This document shows positions 31,869-33,419 of a stretch of DNA of 33,419 nucleotides, piece by piece (positions within the stretch are counted from its first letter, which is position 1; the number at the start of each line of letters is the position of its first letter). The position numbers were made by a program, and so were the translations under genes. The stretch covers positions 1 through 33,419 of the forward strand of contig SACH01000031.1 of assembly GCA_009928645.1 (NCBI GenBank), given 5' to 3'. The notes under the pieces are model-generated. The model was not told the origin of the DNA and did not search any database. It worked only from the letters and a program-made list of their open reading frames with translations. The stretch comes from Gammaproteobacteria bacterium. Its GTDB lineage: Bacteria > Pseudomonadota > Gammaproteobacteria > Chromatiales > Chromatiaceae.

Positions 31869-33419
31869 GCTGCATCCCTTGGCTTCTCTCCAGATTGATC
31901 GTCAACAACCGCGCCAGGATCACCTCGTCGGGCATGTCCGGGCTGTAGTCCTCCCAGCCATAGGCCGCCGCAACGGCGGCATCGAGGGTCAGGTGAGCCT
32001 GGTCCAGCCAGTGCGGACGCTGGTTGTAGAGGTTGGTCAGGGTCCGGGCCTTGAGATCCTTCTCATGGCCAGGCATGGGGATGATCCGGTCGGGGTAACC
32101 AGGGACCACCTCGGGCATCCGCTCCACCCAGTCGGGTGGGTTCAGCCAGTTCTCCCGATGCTCGTTTAGCCGTTGGGCCGCCTTGGCGATGGCCAAGGTC
32201 ACAGGCCGCAGCTCCTGGGCCACGGTAGGCAGAACGACGCCATCCGCCAAGGTTTCGACCGGACCAGCGGTATCGGCCGGCGTCAGGCCCTCGGGGAAAG
32301 GAAAGGTCTCGAAGGTGGTGGTTGGGGTGTAGCGGGGATCGTTGCCGACCCCAAGCCAGGTACACAACCGCAGCGCCCAGAGTTCATGTAAGCGCGAGTG
32401 GAGGATACCGAAGGTGGTGTCGTCAGAGCGGGCAATGACTACGACTTGGCAATCAGGCAAGACGTATGCCGGCAGCCAGGTAAAAACCCTGTGCTTGGCG
32501 ATACGTGGCGTAGCAATGTACCGAACACCTGATTGCCGAATCGCCAGCCTGAGTTTTGGCATTGCTTCTCCCAGTCGCCACCAGTTGCGTCGGCGTGTTT
32601 CCCGGTTTACTCGATCCCTCATAGGCTTGACAGTAGTGAGGACGTAATTGAACGGCTCCTCGTAAAGGGCTGCCTCGGCCTCCTGCCGTTCAGTGCCGAA
32701 GTCAACAATCCAGGTATCCGAGGATCGTCGGGTGATATCCAGCCCATTTCTCCACGGCTTAACGACTTCGGAGTTAGGGGCTCCATGAGGATTCGGCAGA
32801 ACCAACCACTTTCGCGCCATCTCCGGAGAAACGGTAAAGGGACCATTCTGCTGGGTACCGATAAAAGACACTCCAGCGTTCGCGCTCAATCGGGTCGCCT
32901 TGGTGAGATCAACTGATTTCGCTGAGCCTGGCGTCAAGTCAGCATGAATGACCGCCGCTGTTTCCCCATTCAGCACAGCCTGATTTCCCTTTCCTTCCAG
33001 GGAGGAACTAAAGGTGTGGGGACCAAAGGCAACCAGCGATACCCTGACTGCCGCCCCGTCGTTGATCCAGGGTTCATCCGACCAGGCTTCGAAAATGCTA
33101 CCGGTCTCTACAATCCGCTCCAGTACCCTGCGATTGGCGCCACCACGAATGCTATTGGTGGCGACCAAGCCGGCTAGCCTGACCTTGCCGGCATTGATCT
33201 GTGCCCGGGCCTTCTCAAACCAATAGGTCACGAGATCAGCCCCGCCAGGCACCCTTCCCTGATACTGAGAGCGGAGACGAGTCACATACTCAGCGCCGAG
33301 CGCGCCAAGCATCTTCTTATCCCCCAGGAAGGGTGGATTGCCAACGATGACATCCGCCTCTGGCCATTCTGGCTCGGTCCCATCCGGGTTCAGAATGGCA
33401 TCCCGCAGTTGGATATTGT
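31858..33419 (-). CDS. C-terminal part of a COG1002/MmeI-like DNA methyltransferase (5' end outside window)
   Basis: The minus-strand frame is open from the right edge to TGA 31860-31858, about 519 residues. The first visible residues include DVIVGNPPFLGDKKM, the NPPF motif IV of N6-adenine DNA methyltransferases, so the SAM-binding motif lies outside. Conserved later parts are LVTYWFEKA, VATNSIRGGANRRVL and the C-terminal NLYNQRPHWL...LDAAVAAAYGW region typical of large class I methyltransferases related to MmeI/type IIG enzymes, where the last third recognises DNA. A methionine at 33312 is internal, not the start. Base composition from about 32400 rightward is less GC-rich than the rest of the window, suggesting transfer. 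It may act alone or with restriction genes beyond the edge. Confidence 0.82.
   Translation of the reverse strand, partial: NIQLRDAILNPDGTEPEWPEADVIVGNPPFLGDKKMLGALGAEYVTRLRSQYQGRVPGGADLVTYWFEKARAQINAGKVRLAGLVATNSIRGGANRRVLERIVETGSIFEAWSDEPWINDGAAVRVSLVAFGPHTFSSSLEGKGNQAVLNGETAAVIHADLTPGSAKSVDLTKATRLSANAGVSFIGTQQNGPFTVSPEMARKWLVLPNPHGAPNSEVVKPWRNGLDITRRSSDTWIVDFGTERQEAEAALYEEPFNYVLTTVKPMRDRVNRETRRRNWWRLGEAMPKLRLAIRQSGVRYIATPRIAKHRVFTWLPAYVLPDCQVVVIARSDDTTFGILHSRLHELWALRLCTWLGVGNDPRYTPTTTFETFPFPEGLTPADTAGPVETLADGVVLPTVAQELRPVTLAIAKAAQRLNEHRENWLNPPDWVERMPEVVPGYPDRIIPMPGHEKDLKARTLTNLYNQRPHWLDQAHLTLDAAVAAAYGWEDYSPDMPDEVILARLLTINLERSQGMQPNG

Noticed and set aside
33310..33312. ATG 33312 as the start of the methyltransferase gene
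   Set aside because: The frame stays open to the right edge and the upstream residues contain the NPPF methyltransferase motif, so this methionine is internal.
1..33419. Insertion sequences, rRNA, tRNA or prophage genes
   Set aside because: No transposase, integrase, terminal inverted repeats with target duplications, or rRNA/tRNA-like structures were recognised on reading both strands; the only island-like part is the right end.

Overview
The window looks like chromosomal DNA of a high-GC, facultatively anaerobic, bacteriochlorophyll-making gammaproteobacterium, most likely a purple sulfur bacterium of the Chromatiaceae type. The basis is a recognisable bchE gene (anaerobic cyclase of bacteriochlorophyll synthesis), the yoaA-tsaB neighbourhood known from E. 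coli and other gammaproteobacteria, and a nearly complete nitrous oxide reductase (nos) operon. The taxonomic placement is an inference from gene content; no rRNA or tRNA gene was seen.

Layout. Positions 1-4170 hold housekeeping genes: the end of a TPR protein, a YoaA/DinG-type iron-sulfur helicase, the tRNA-modification protein TsaB, and a small exported SCP-2-like protein. Positions 4200-6950 hold bchE and a Crp/Fnr-family regulator of the cysteine-free Dnr type. Positions 7000-18253 hold a clade II (Sec-exported NosZ) operon in the order nosZ, nosC1, nosC2, nosB, nosD, nosG, nosH, nosF, nosL, nosY. NosZ reduces N2O to N2. The two c-type cytochromes and the NosG/NosH iron-sulfur proteins should feed it electrons from the quinone pool, and NosD/F/Y with the copper lipoprotein NosL mature its copper centres. 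nosR is absent, as expected for clade II.

Four promoters (bchE, the dnr-like gene, nosZ, nosC2) carry an FNR/DNR-type dyad exactly 22 bp upstream of a TAnnnT -10 element. This is class II activator geometry and suggests one anaerobic or NO-responsive circuit for pigment synthesis and N2O respiration.

Positions 18254-31100 hold large signalling proteins: a MASE3-PAS-GGDEF-EAL protein, a LysR regulator, two tandem paralogous membrane PAS-GGDEF cyclases (one broken by an in-frame TAA), and a hybrid histidine kinase whose linker is a 14-unit, 12-bp minisatellite. A degraded BrnA-type antitoxin sequence is fused to the tail of the EAL gene.

Positions 31100-33419 look like an accessory island: a HipB-like regulator, a hipA gene cut off after about 68 codons, and, abutting the break on the other strand, the C-terminal part of a COG1002/MmeI-like DNA methyltransferase that runs off the right edge.

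Unusual points: a REP-like repeat translated in frame at the NosD N-terminus; Ala/Pro/Ser-rich extensions on NosD, NosG and NosL; and a duplicated Cys-Gly-Gly motif at the BchE C-terminus.
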